Source: an uncultured Lachnospiraceae bacterium
GTDB taxonomy: Bacteria > Bacillota > Clostridia > Lachnospirales > Lachnospiraceae
Reading direction: 5' to 3'
Length of the DNA stretch: 26,873 nt
NCBI GenBank assembly: GCA_910576895.1
Contig: CAJTJZ010000044.1
Span: forward strand, 1-26,873
The notes beneath the pieces were generated by a model that was given only the letters and a program-made list of their open reading frames with translations, searched no databases and had not been told where the DNA came from. The translations under genes and the position numbers were made by a program. Below are positions 1 through 6,531 of this stretch, in pieces. Positions within the stretch are counted from its first letter, which is position 1. Every line of letters starts with the position of its first letter.

Positions 1-1
1 G

Positions 2-211
2 GAACAAAGACTTACAGAAGGCGATATTAGTGATCATATGAAGCGAAAGCTTGCAAAAGGTGTTCATGCAATTGAACAAGGTGTAGGTAGAGTGCATTTT
101 GTTGATGGAAGAACAGAGCATGGAATTTTATTAGAATTATTCAGTGCAAAAGGAATTGGAACTGTATTGTTAAAGGATAAGAATCATTTATATGAGCATG
201 AACAGTGGTAA
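2..211 (+). CDS. argB: Acetylglutamate kinase, C-terminal fragment (5' end outside window)
   Basis: The frame is open from base 2 to a TAA at 209-211 and gives the last 69 residues of a protein. The stretch with VHFVDGRTEHGILLELF and then GIGTVL matches the C-terminal signature of acetylglutamate kinase, where family members have the pattern HIIDGR-x-HALLLE-x-F-x-x-x-GIGT. This enzyme phosphorylates N-acetylglutamate in arginine biosynthesis and belongs to the amino acid kinase fold. The N-terminal nucleotide and substrate loops are outside the window, so the call rests on the tail only. Another amino acid kinase is possible but less likely. The gene converges on the cyclophilin gene, and hairpins lie between the two. 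Confidence 0.75.
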   Translation, partial: EQRLTEGDISDHMKRKLAKGVHAIEQGVGRVHFVDGRTEHGILLELFSAKGIGTVLLKDKNHLYEHEQW

Positions 212-222
212 AAATTAAAGAC

Positions 223-284
223 ACTTGTTTTTAATATAAATAAAAAACAAGTATTTCTTGTCAGGTTCGCTTTGCGAACCTGAC
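223..284. terminator. Convergent double-hairpin terminator region
   Basis: Two inverted repeats lie between the convergent argB and cyclophilin genes. The first pairs ACTTGTTTTT (223-232) with AAAAACAAGT (243-252). The second is a perfect 11-bp stem, GTCAGGTTCGC (260-270) with GCGAACCTGAC (274-284), with a TTT loop; it is strikingly GC-rich for this region. Read on the minus strand, a short CAAG/CTTG hairpin runs directly into a T-rich stretch. Termination in both directions is the simplest reading. The T tract after the GC-rich stem on the plus strand is poor. Confidence 0.6.
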
Positions 285-312
285 TTAGTTTATTTAAGTT
301 TAAAAAGTATTT

Positions 313-831
313 TTAAATAATTTCTGGTTCTTTAAATTCTTCTCCAAATGTTTCTACTGTTACGTTTTCCATAATTTGATCTTCGATTGGTTTATCGCCC
401 CAATCTACATTTGTTTCTGCAATTGCATCTACCGTTTCCATTCCTTCAATTACTTTTCCAAAAGCCGCATATTGTCCATCAAGATGAGGAGCGTCTTGAT
501 GCATAATAAAAAATTGAGAGCCAGCAGAATCAGGATCTTGTGCACGTGCCATAGAAATAACTCCTCTGGAATGTTTTAAATTATTTTCAAATGCATTTAT
601 TGAAAATTCTCCTTTAATATGATATCCCGGGCCACCCATTCCAGTTCCATCTGGACATCCGCCTTGAATCATAAAACCTTTAATAACGCGATGAAAAATT
701 AAACCATTATAAAAGCCTTTGGAAACAAGAGCAATAAAATTGCGAACAGTGTTTGGTGCAATTTCAGGAAATAATTCTACTTTAATTTCATTTCCATGTT
801 TCATTTTAATTGTAACAATAGGATTTTTCAT
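313..831 (-). CDS. Peptidyl-prolyl cis-trans isomerase, cyclophilin type
   Basis: This is a single-domain cyclophilin of 172 residues that speeds cis-trans isomerisation of proline peptide bonds during protein folding. No signal peptide or membrane segment is visible, so it should be cytoplasmic. Catalytic signatures are present: FHR near residues 46-48, IQGG at 55-58, GSQFFI at 104-109, and HLDGQYAAFGKV at 116-127, where Tyr replaces the Trp that binds cyclosporin in human cyclophilin A. I chose the ATG at 831 rather than the in-frame ATG at 843 because GGAGG, the ribosome site, lies inside the first codons of the longer form with ideal spacing to 831. The gene is monocistronic, diverges from the DUF6465-like gene, and converges on argB. 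Confidence 0.93.
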   Translation of the reverse strand: MKNPIVTIKMKHGNEIKVELFPEIAPNTVRNFIALVSKGFYNGLIFHRVIKGFMIQGGCPDGTGMGGPGYHIKGEFSINAFENNLKHSRGVISMARAQDPDSAGSQFFIMHQDAPHLDGQYAAFGKVIEGMETVDAIAETNVDWGDKPIEDQIMENVTVETFGEEFKEPEII

Positions 832-918
832 TTTTTCCTCCATTTCTGAAAACTATATTTTTTTGGAATTTTTATTTTTTGTCAGCTTATATTAATAATA
901 AAGCTTGACTTAATTTTT

Positions 919-947
919 ATCATAACGCATTTTTTATTATTTGTAAA
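919..947 (-). promoter_or_regulatory. Sigma-A type promoter of the cyclophilin gene
   Basis: On the minus strand a TTTACA -35 box (plus-strand bases 942-947) is followed after 17 bases by a TATGAT -10 box (919-924). The predicted start near 912 would leave a leader of about 80 bases. The spacing is ideal and the orientation is right, but the surrounding DNA is so AT-rich that chance matches are possible. Confidence 0.5.
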
Positions 948-1032
948 TATAAACAATTTAAAAATAAAAATAGAGATTCTTTTTTATAAAATTGCTTTTT
1001 TTAAAAAATTTAAAAAAAACACAAAAAAAACA

Positions 1033-1061
1033 TTGCAAAAATAAGAAATTCGTTGTATGAT
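1033..1061 (+). promoter_or_regulatory. Sigma-A type promoter of the DUF6465-like gene
   Basis: TTGCAA at 1033-1038 and TATGAT at 1056-1061 are separated by exactly 17 bases. Transcription would begin near 1068, giving a leader of about 70 bases before the start codon at 1140. The 832-1139 spacer holds only this promoter, the divergent cyclophilin promoter and long A/T runs. Confidence 0.55.
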
Positions 1062-1139
1062 ACAAAAAGAGTAGAAAAATAATTTAAAAAGCAGTTACAA
1101 AAATTAAAAATTATTTATTATTTAAGGGAGGATATTTTA

Positions 1140-1643
1140 ATGGCAAGACCTAAGAAAAATGCAGCTGTAAATGAAGAAGTAAAAACAGAGGTTACAGAGG
1201 AGAAAAAATCACAAAAACGTGGTCGTAAGAAAACAGCTGTTACAGAGGAAATGCAAAAAACAAGAACAGAGACAAAAGATATAGAGGAAAAAACAGAACC
1301 TGTAAAGCGTAGACGCAGAACAAAGGCAGAAATGGCAGAGGCAGAAAAAGAAGAAAAGACAGAACCTGTAAAACGTAGACGTAGAAGAAAGACAGAAATG
1401 GCAGAGACAGAACAAGAAATTAAGACAACAGAAAAAACAAGCAATAAAATGGAAATTACAACGGTTGTACAATACAGAGGCAATGAAATTGAACAAAAAG
1501 AAATGATTGCAAAAGTAGAACAGGCATGGAGAGCAGAAGGAAATACAGTTCCAATTAAAGATATTACAATGTATGTAAAACCGGAAGATGGCAAGATTTA
1601 TTATGTTGTTAATGGTTTAGCAGGAAGTTGTGATTTATTTTAG
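1140..1643 (+). CDS. DUF6465-like protein with basic, repeat-rich N-terminal tail
   Basis: The 167-residue protein has two parts. Residues 1-100 are low-complexity, Lys/Arg/Glu-rich, with basic patches such as ARPKK, KRGRKK and KRRRR that resemble AT-hook or nucleoid-protein tails. A 22-residue unit occurs twice in tandem (residues 49-70 and 71-92). Residues 104-167 form a compact domain ending in an acidic-aromatic CDLF, which I recognise from memory as the DUF6465 family of Clostridia; its function is unknown. DNA or RNA binding is an inference from charge only. A good GGGAGG site precedes the ATG. The gene appears monocistronic, with hairpins after it and its own promoter before it. There is no signal peptide. 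Confidence 0.75.
   Translation: MARPKKNAAVNEEVKTEVTEEKKSQKRGRKKTAVTEEMQKTRTETKDIEEKTEPVKRRRRTKAEMAEAEKEEKTEPVKRRRRRKTEMAETEQEIKTTEKTSNKMEITTVVQYRGNEIEQKEMIAKVEQAWRAEGNTVPIKDITMYVKPEDGKIYYVVNGLAGSCDLF
1284..1415 (+). repeat. In-frame tandem repeat, two 66-bp units
   Basis: Bases 1284-1349 and 1350-1415 encode two copies of a 22-residue unit beginning EEKTEPVKRRRR and containing EMAE. The copies differ at a handful of bases, several of them third-position changes such as GCG/ACG context and CGC/CGT. This is consistent with an older internal duplication kept under protein-level selection. Confidence 0.85.
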
Positions 1644-1683
1644 TAATAGGAAATCAAGTTCGCTTTAGGGAATAATGATATTT

Positions 1684-1708
1684 GCCATGTTTGCAAAGTA
1701 AACATGGC
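1684..1708. terminator. Hairpin downstream of the DUF6465-like gene
   Basis: GCCATGTTT (1684-1692) pairs perfectly with AAACATGGC (1700-1708) around a 7-base loop. A weaker imperfect stem follows at about 1710-1737. There is no clean T tract right after the first stem, so it may be an imperfect terminator or a transcript-stabilising hairpin rather than a classical intrinsic terminator. Confidence 0.4.
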
Positions 1709-1775
1709 AGATCATGTTCATTAAAGTGATTATGACCTGTCTGTTTAAAAAAAAGTTGAAAAGTTAAAAAAATAC

Positions 1776-1803
1776 TTGCAAAATAAAAAAAATATGATAT
1801 AAT
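1776..1803 (+). promoter_or_regulatory. Promoter of tRNA-Leu
   Basis: TTGCAA at 1776-1781 and a perfect TATAAT at 1798-1803 are separated by 16 bases. The -10 box lies 38 bases before the mature tRNA 5' end, which leaves a short 5' leader for RNase P to remove. Confidence 0.65.
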
Positions 1804-1841
1804 AAAAAAGCATTTTCTTATATGAAATATATTTTTTGTTT

Positions 1842-1924
1842 GCAGGAGTGGCGGAATGGCAGACGCATCAGACTCAAAATCTGACGAGGGCAACCTTGTG
1901 TGGGTTCAAGTCCCATCTCCTGCA
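1842..1924 (+). tRNA. tRNA-Leu, anticodon CAA
   Basis: The 83-base cloverleaf folds by eye. The acceptor stem is GCAGGAG (1842-1848) with CTCCTGC (1917-1923), discriminator A1924. The D stem is GCG/CGC. The anticodon stem TCAGA/TCTGA holds the loop CTCAAAA with anticodon CAA at 1875-1877, which reads UUG. The T loop carries the usual TTCAA. The long variable arm is expected for a class II leucine tRNA. The 3' CCA is not encoded, so it must be added after transcription. The gene is single, flanked by its own promoter and terminator. Confidence 0.95.
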
Positions 1925-1930
1925 TTTATT

Positions 1931-1961
1931 GTCTTGTAGAGTGATTCTACAGGACTTTTTT
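1931..1961 (+). terminator. Intrinsic terminator of tRNA-Leu
   Basis: GTCTTGTAGA (1931-1940) pairs with TCTACAGGAC (1946-1955) in a 10-bp stem with one G-U pair and a 5-base loop. Six T bases follow at 1956-1961. It starts seven bases after the tRNA. Confidence 0.85.
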
Positions 1962-1970
1962 GTTTCTTGT

Positions 1971-2020
1971 AATACTCATTTATGAGTATTACCTTGTCAT
2001 GCTTACAAAGAGTGACAAGG
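1971..2020. repeat. Two further adjacent hairpins after the tRNA terminator
   Basis: AATACTCAT (1971-1979) is mirrored by ATGAGTATT (1982-1990), leaving only two bases between the arms. Directly after it, CCTTGTCA (1992-1999) pairs with TGACAAGG (2013-2020) across a 13-base loop. No T tract follows either stem. They lie just before the J-domain-like gene and may be mRNA-leader structures or remnants of an intergenic repeat; the sequence does not decide. Confidence 0.45.
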
Positions 2021-2069
2021 GTCATGTTGGTAAAAAAATAGGCATTGCCGGAAAGGAATTGAGAATACT

Positions 2070-2624
2070 GTGGTGATAACAGAAATGAAGATAAAGGAAT
2101 TAGACAGACAGTTAAAAGATATAGAAAAAGAAATTGATACTTTGTCTAAAAGACAAGAATTACTTTGGGATAAAAGGACAACTATGTTTTATGAATTAGA
2201 TTTACCTTGTAAAATTAAATATGAACTAGCAAAAGATGGAGGCTTTTTTAGCGACACTTATCGTATTTTTTTTGAAAAAGGAGAATTACAAGAAGAAATT
2301 TATAGTGGAACAGTACCTTATGAAAATCCAAGCCAGTATCGTATTACACAAGTACCAGAAAAATATCAGCATGATTTTTTAATGATTTGGAAAAAAATAT
2401 ATAAGGAACGCAAAGAAAAGGAAGAAGAAAAAATAAAAAAATGGTCGGAGATGTTTCATAAAAAATACACAGATGCACATATGATTACTGATTTTAATAA
2501 ATTGCATATGAAACGATTTTATAAAATACTGGCTATGGCATTACATCCAGATAATAAGGATGGAGATATGGAAGCAATGCAGTATTTGAATTATTTAAGA
2601 GAGGAGCTTGATATAGGAAATTGA
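2070..2624 (+). CDS. Uncharacterised protein with coiled coil and C-terminal J-domain-like HPD motif
   Basis: The 184-residue protein starts with a predicted coiled coil (about residues 5-37), followed by a mixed alpha/beta middle (about 40-105), a strongly charged Lys/Glu helix (about 110-130), and a C-terminal stretch with a leucine-rich helix, HPDNKDGD at 159-166, and a further helix. HPD between two helices, followed by N/K and D-rich residues, is the hallmark of J-domain co-chaperones that stimulate Hsp70 ATPase. Here the domain sits at the C terminus and helix I is not obvious. A DnaK partnership is an inference. The start is uncertain: GTG at 2070 or 2073 follows AAAGGA at longish spacing, and ATG 2085 has no site. 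It overlaps the next gene by four bases, implying coupling. Confidence 0.6.
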   Translation: MVITEMKIKELDRQLKDIEKEIDTLSKRQELLWDKRTTMFYELDLPCKIKYELAKDGGFFSDTYRIFFEKGELQEEIYSGTVPYENPSQYRITQVPEKYQHDFLMIWKKIYKERKEKEEEKIKKWSEMFHKKYTDAHMITDFNKLHMKRFYKILAMALHPDNKDGDMEAMQYLNYLREELDIGN

Positions 2625-3127
2625 AAATAAAAAAAGAAAAAAAAACATTAACTTGTGTTATGGTACAGTCTATGATTATGGAATATATTAATGATCGACT
2701 TTCTATACAAGAACTAGAAAAATTTTTGCATCATATAAGAACTTGCAGTGAATGCAAAGAGGAACTAGGAGTTTATTATACCATTGTGACAGGAATGAGG
2801 AAATTAGATCATGATGAAGAACTTAGTATGGATTTTACAGAGGAATTAGAACAAGAATTAAAAAGAAGCGAAGATAAAATTAATCATTATAAAGGGCATA
2901 AAATCACAAGACGAATTTTATTTTTTGTATTAATTGCTGCTTGTCTTGGTATTGATTATGCAGTTGATATTATAAGAGAAGAACCGGAAAAAAGTAATTT
3001 TAAATTAGAGGAATATTTTTTTAATGGAAGAGATTCTAAAGCAGATCAATATATTAAAGATCATTATTATTCTATTATGGCAGAAAGGGTAGCGAATATT
3101 TATGGAAAAAGCAGAGAAAATGAATGA
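2621..3127 (+). CDS. Zinc-finger (zf-HC2/ZAS-like) single-pass membrane protein, putative anti-sigma-like regulator
   Basis: The 168-residue product has Cys12 and then H38-x3-C42-x2-C45, the Hx3Cx2C arrangement of zinc-binding anti-sigma domains (zf-HC2). One hydrophobic segment (about residues 99-116) follows, then a charged tail of about 50 residues outside. This matches the layout of membrane anti-sigma factors that hold a sigma factor at the membrane, but no sigma gene is next to it, so that role is an inference. The TTG start at 2621 overlaps the previous TGA by four bases. The next ATG (2660) would drop Cys12, which favours TTG. The 3' end overlaps polA by 26 bases, so the three genes probably share one transcript. 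Confidence 0.6.
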   Translation: MKIKKEKKTLTCVMVQSMIMEYINDRLSIQELEKFLHHIRTCSECKEELGVYYTIVTGMRKLDHDEELSMDFTEELEQELKRSEDKINHYKGHKITRRILFFVLIAACLGIDYAVDIIREEPEKSNFKLEEYFFNGRDSKADQYIKDHYYSIMAERVANIYGKSRENE

Positions 3128-5825
3128 TGTAGCAGAAAAAATGGTTTTGATTGATGGCAATAGTATTATTAATAGAGCATTTTATGGAATCCATGATTTA
3201 ACAAATTCGGAGGGAAAGCATACAAATGCAGTTTATGGATTTTTAAAAATTCTTTTTAAAATTTTAGATGAGGAAAAACCACAATATCTCTTAGTGGCTT
3301 TTGATGTAAAGCATCCTACTTTTCGGCACGAAATGTTTCAAGAATATAAAGGAAAAAGAAAGCCAATGCCAGAGGAATTGCGAGAACAGATTCCATTATT
3401 GAAGCAGGTATTAGATGCTATGGGAATTATACGGTTGGAATTACCGGGATATGAAGCAGATGATATTTTAGGAACAGTTGCAAAACAAAGCGAACAAAAA
3501 GGAATTAAGGTATCTTTAATTTCTGGTGATCGTGATATGCTTCAGCTTGCAACGGATATGGTAAAAATTCGTATGCCAAAGACAAAACATGGTACAACGG
3601 AAATGGAAGATTATTATGAGAAAGATGTGATAGAAAAATATCAGGTAACACCTGTACAAATTATTGATTTAAAAGGACTGATGGGGGATAGTTCTGATAA
3701 TATCCCCGGTGTACCCGGAATTGGGGAAAAGACGGCAACAAAGATTATTGTGCAGTTTGGAAGTGTGGAAAATGCAATTGCACATATAGAAGAAATAACA
3801 CCGCCAAAGGCAAAAAAAGCATTATCAGAACATACCGATTTAGCAAAATTAAGTAAAGAACTTGCTACAATTAATGTAGAAACACCGATTGCTTATCATT
3901 TACCAGAGTGTCGATTGGGAAATATTTATACAAAAGAAGCTTATGTTTTCATAAAACAATTAGAATTTAAGTCAATGCTTAAACGCTTTTCACAGGAACA
4001 AATACAAGAACAAAAAAAGGAATTTCAAAAAAATATTCATTTTATTGAGGATTTAGTAGAAGCAGAAAAACTATTTGCACGCATAGAAAAAAATGCAAAG
4101 AAGCCTAATTTTTATTTAGGCTGTGTAATTCCTGCGGATAAAAATTGTTTTTTTGGACTTTCCATTACCTTTTTGGAAGCGAGTGCTCGGGGAGTGGAAA
4201 CATTTGTATTGCAATCAGATCAAATGTTTTTAACAAAACAATTTTTATTAGAAAGAATGAAATCCATATTAGAAAGTATCTGTAAAGTCGTTGTTCATAG
4301 TTTAAAACCATTATTTTCTCTTTTTAAAGAAACAAATATTTCAAGGGAATGTGTGGTAAGTAATCAAAATTTTGATTTAATGCTGGCAGCATATTTATGT
4401 AATCCAATGAAAGATAGTTATGAAATAGAAGAGATTGCAAGAGATTATCATGGGGCAGAAATAGCAAGTTATGCAGAGCGTTTTGGAAAAAACAGTTTAG
4501 AACTTGCGATGCAAGAAACAGAGAAATTCCGAGAATATGCAGCAGAATGTTCTTATGCTATCTGGCAGGCATTTCCCGCTTTAGAAAAAAAGTTATTAGA
4601 ACTTGGTATGGATTCTTTATATAAAGAAATAGAGCTTCCATTGGAACTTACTTTATATGAGATGGAACAGCGTGGTATTTTGGTAGATGCAGAGGAATTA
4701 AAGCAATATGGACAAGAACTTTCAAAGAAAATTATTGTATTAGAACAAGATATTTATCAATTGGCTGGAGAAGAATTTAATATTAATTCTCCAAAACAGC
4801 TTGGTACTATTTTATTTGAAAAATTAAAGCTGCCATATGAAAAGAAAACAAAGACAGGGTATTCTACGGCAGCAGATATTTTAGAAAAGCTTCGCGTGGA
4901 ATATCCATTTGTTGATAAAGTATTAGAATATCGTCAGCTTACAAAATTAAAATCAACCTATGCAGATGGACTAGCTGCATTTATTTCTAAGGATGGAAGA
5001 ATCCATGGAAAATTTCATCAGACAATTACAGCAACGGGACGTATTAGCAGCACTGAACCAAATTTACAAAATATTCCAATTAGAATGGAGATTGGAAAAA
5101 GGATTCGTAAGGTATTTATTCCAAAAGAGGGTTATATTTTTTTAGATGCCGATTATTCACAGATTGAATTGCGGGTCTTAGCACATATGTCAGGAGATGA
5201 ATCTTTAATTGAAGCATATAAGCAGGCAAGAGATATTCATGCCCTAACAGCATCACAGGTATTTCATGTGCCAATAGAAGAAGTAACACCATTACAGAGG
5301 AGAAATGCAAAAGCAGTTAATTTTGGTATTGTTTATGGCATTAGTTCTTTTGGATTGGGACAGGATTTGAATATTAGCAAAAAAGAGGCAGCAGAATATA
5401 TGGAACAGTATTTTGCTTCTTATCCAAAGATTAAAGAATTTTTGGATGGACTTGTAAAAGATGCAAAAAATACAGGATATGCCCTGACGCTTTTTGGAAG
5501 AAAACGTCCTGTGCCAGAACTTGCTTCCGGCAATTTTCAGCAAAAATCATTTGGGGAACGGGTAGCAATGAATTCTCCTATTCAGGGAACAGCAGCGGAT
5601 ATTATTAAAATTGCAATGAATCGTGTAAATACAGCATTAAAAGAAGGAAACTTTAAGTCAAGGCTGCTTTTGCAGATTCATGATGAACTTTTAGTAGAAA
5701 CTGCTGTGGAAGAAATTGAGAAAGTAAAGGAAATCTTGCAAAAAGAGATGCAGAGTGCCGCCAAATTGTTAGTTCCTCTTGTTGCAGAGGTAACACAGGG
5801 AAAAAATTGGTATGAAGCACATTAA
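3102..5825 (+). CDS. polA: DNA polymerase I
   Basis: This 907-residue enzyme fills gaps, removes Okazaki RNA primers and serves excision repair. The N-terminal 5' nuclease spans about 14-300, with LIDGN (Asp18), SGDRD (Asp143, Asp145) and the GDSSDNIPGVPGIG helix-hairpin-helix. The central exonuclease fold (about 310-500) lacks the metal-binding DxE motif and has HSLKP where proofreading forms have HNLKYD, so proofreading is probably lost, as in Bacillus Pol I. The polymerase domain has motif A DADYSQIEL (Asp684), the O helix RRNAKAVNFG (733-742), and motif C HDE (860-862). The start is uncertain: ATG 3102, ATG 3120 and ATG 3141 are all possible. It overlaps the ZAS-like gene and is followed 19 bases later by coaE. 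Confidence 0.97.
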   Translation: MEKAEKMNDVAEKMVLIDGNSIINRAFYGIHDLTNSEGKHTNAVYGFLKILFKILDEEKPQYLLVAFDVKHPTFRHEMFQEYKGKRKPMPEELREQIPLLKQVLDAMGIIRLELPGYEADDILGTVAKQSEQKGIKVSLISGDRDMLQLATDMVKIRMPKTKHGTTEMEDYYEKDVIEKYQVTPVQIIDLKGLMGDSSDNIPGVPGIGEKTATKIIVQFGSVENAIAHIEEITPPKAKKALSEHTDLAKLSKELATINVETPIAYHLPECRLGNIYTKEAYVFIKQLEFKSMLKRFSQEQIQEQKKEFQKNIHFIEDLVEAEKLFARIEKNAKKPNFYLGCVIPADKNCFFGLSITFLEASARGVETFVLQSDQMFLTKQFLLERMKSILESICKVVVHSLKPLFSLFKETNISRECVVSNQNFDLMLAAYLCNPMKDSYEIEEIARDYHGAEIASYAERFGKNSLELAMQETEKFREYAAECSYAIWQAFPALEKKLLELGMDSLYKEIELPLELTLYEMEQRGILVDAEELKQYGQELSKKIIVLEQDIYQLAGEEFNINSPKQLGTILFEKLKLPYEKKTKTGYSTAADILEKLRVEYPFVDKVLEYRQLTKLKSTYADGLAAFISKDGRIHGKFHQTITATGRISSTEPNLQNIPIRMEIGKRIRKVFIPKEGYIFLDADYSQIELRVLAHMSGDESLIEAYKQARDIHALTASQVFHVPIEEVTPLQRRNAKAVNFGIVYGISSFGLGQDLNISKKEAAEYMEQYFASYPKIKEFLDGLVKDAKNTGYALTLFGRKRPVPELASGNFQQKSFGERVAMNSPIQGTAADIIKIAMNRVNTALKEGNFKSRLLLQIHDELLVETAVEEIEKVKEILQKEMQSAAKLLVPLVAEVTQGKNWYEAH

Positions 5826-5844
5826 AGGAGAGAAAAGATAAAAT

Positions 5845-6450
5845 ATGAAAATTATAGGGCTTACTGGCAGTGTTGGCAGCGGAAAAACAACAGTTGCTCA
5901 TATATTGGAAAAGGAATTTGGAGCAAAAGTTTTGATTGCAGATGAAATTGGTCATTTTTTTATGCAGCCAAATAGGGAAGGATATCAAAAGATTTTAATG
6001 GAATTTGGAGAGGATATTTTAGAAGATACAAAAGATAGAGAAAATAGAAAGATTGATCGTAAAAAACTTGCAGAAAAAGTATTTAAAGATATATCACAGT
6101 TAGAAGCATTAAATCATATTATTCATCCTCTTGTAAAGGAATATCTTGCAAATATCATTGCAGAGGAAAGAAAAAAAGGAGAGTGTTCTTATCTTTTCAT
6201 TGAATCGGCACTTCTGATTGAAGCAGGATATGAAAAAATTTGTGATGAATTATGGTATATTACAGCAAAAGAGGAAATACGAAGAAAACGATTAAAAGCA
6301 TCTAGAAATTATAGTGATGAAAAAATTACATCTATTTTAAAAAATCAGCTTTCTGATGAGATATTTAGAAAGAAATGTAAAAAGGTTTTAGAAAATAATG
6401 GAGATATTGCTGAAATTTTACAACAAATTAAATTTTTGCTGGAAATATAG
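5845..6450 (+). CDS. coaE: Dephospho-CoA kinase
   Basis: This 201-residue P-loop kinase carries out the last step of coenzyme A synthesis, phosphorylating the 3' hydroxyl of the ribose of dephospho-CoA. The Walker A loop is GSVGSGKT at residues 8-15. The substrate-binding IADEIGH follows at 31-37, and the NHIIHPLV segment typical of the family is near the middle. The length is normal for bacteria. A clear AAAGGAGAG lies before the ATG. Directly following polA is a common arrangement in low-GC Gram-positive bacteria, and the 19-base gap suggests one transcript. The C-terminal half is Lys/Ile-rich, like the rest of this AT-rich region. Confidence 0.95.
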   Translation: MKIIGLTGSVGSGKTTVAHILEKEFGAKVLIADEIGHFFMQPNREGYQKILMEFGEDILEDTKDRENRKIDRKKLAEKVFKDISQLEALNHIIHPLVKEYLANIIAEERKKGECSYLFIESALLIEAGYEKICDELWYITAKEEIRRKRLKASRNYSDEKITSILKNQLSDEIFRKKCKKVLENNGDIAEILQQIKFLLEI

Positions 6451-6463
6451 TGAGAAATATGAT
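6436..6463 (+). promoter_or_regulatory. Possible promoter before the FtsA-like gene
   Basis: TTGCTG (6436-6441) and TATGAT (6458-6463) are separated by 16 bases and overlap the end of coaE. This would give a leader of about 60 bases before the ATG at 6532. It is one reasonable match in an AT-rich spacer with no terminator seen, so read-through from coaE is equally possible. Confidence 0.35.
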
Positions 6464-6531
6464 ATAAAATATAGATAGAATCGTTTATTTTGAAATTCTT
6501 TATGAAAAAATAAATTTTGGGGGTTTTTTCT

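Noticed and set aside
1118..1594. Long minus-strand ORF (158 aa) opposite the DUF6465-like gene
   Set aside because: It is the mirror of Lys/Glu-rich low-complexity coding sequence, has no ribosome site, and reads as a Ser/Phe/Val-rich string without family features.
2621..5825. J-like gene, ZAS-like gene and polA as a defence system
   Set aside because: polA and coaE are housekeeping genes, base use is even, and no nuclease, toxin or sensor typical of defence islands is present.
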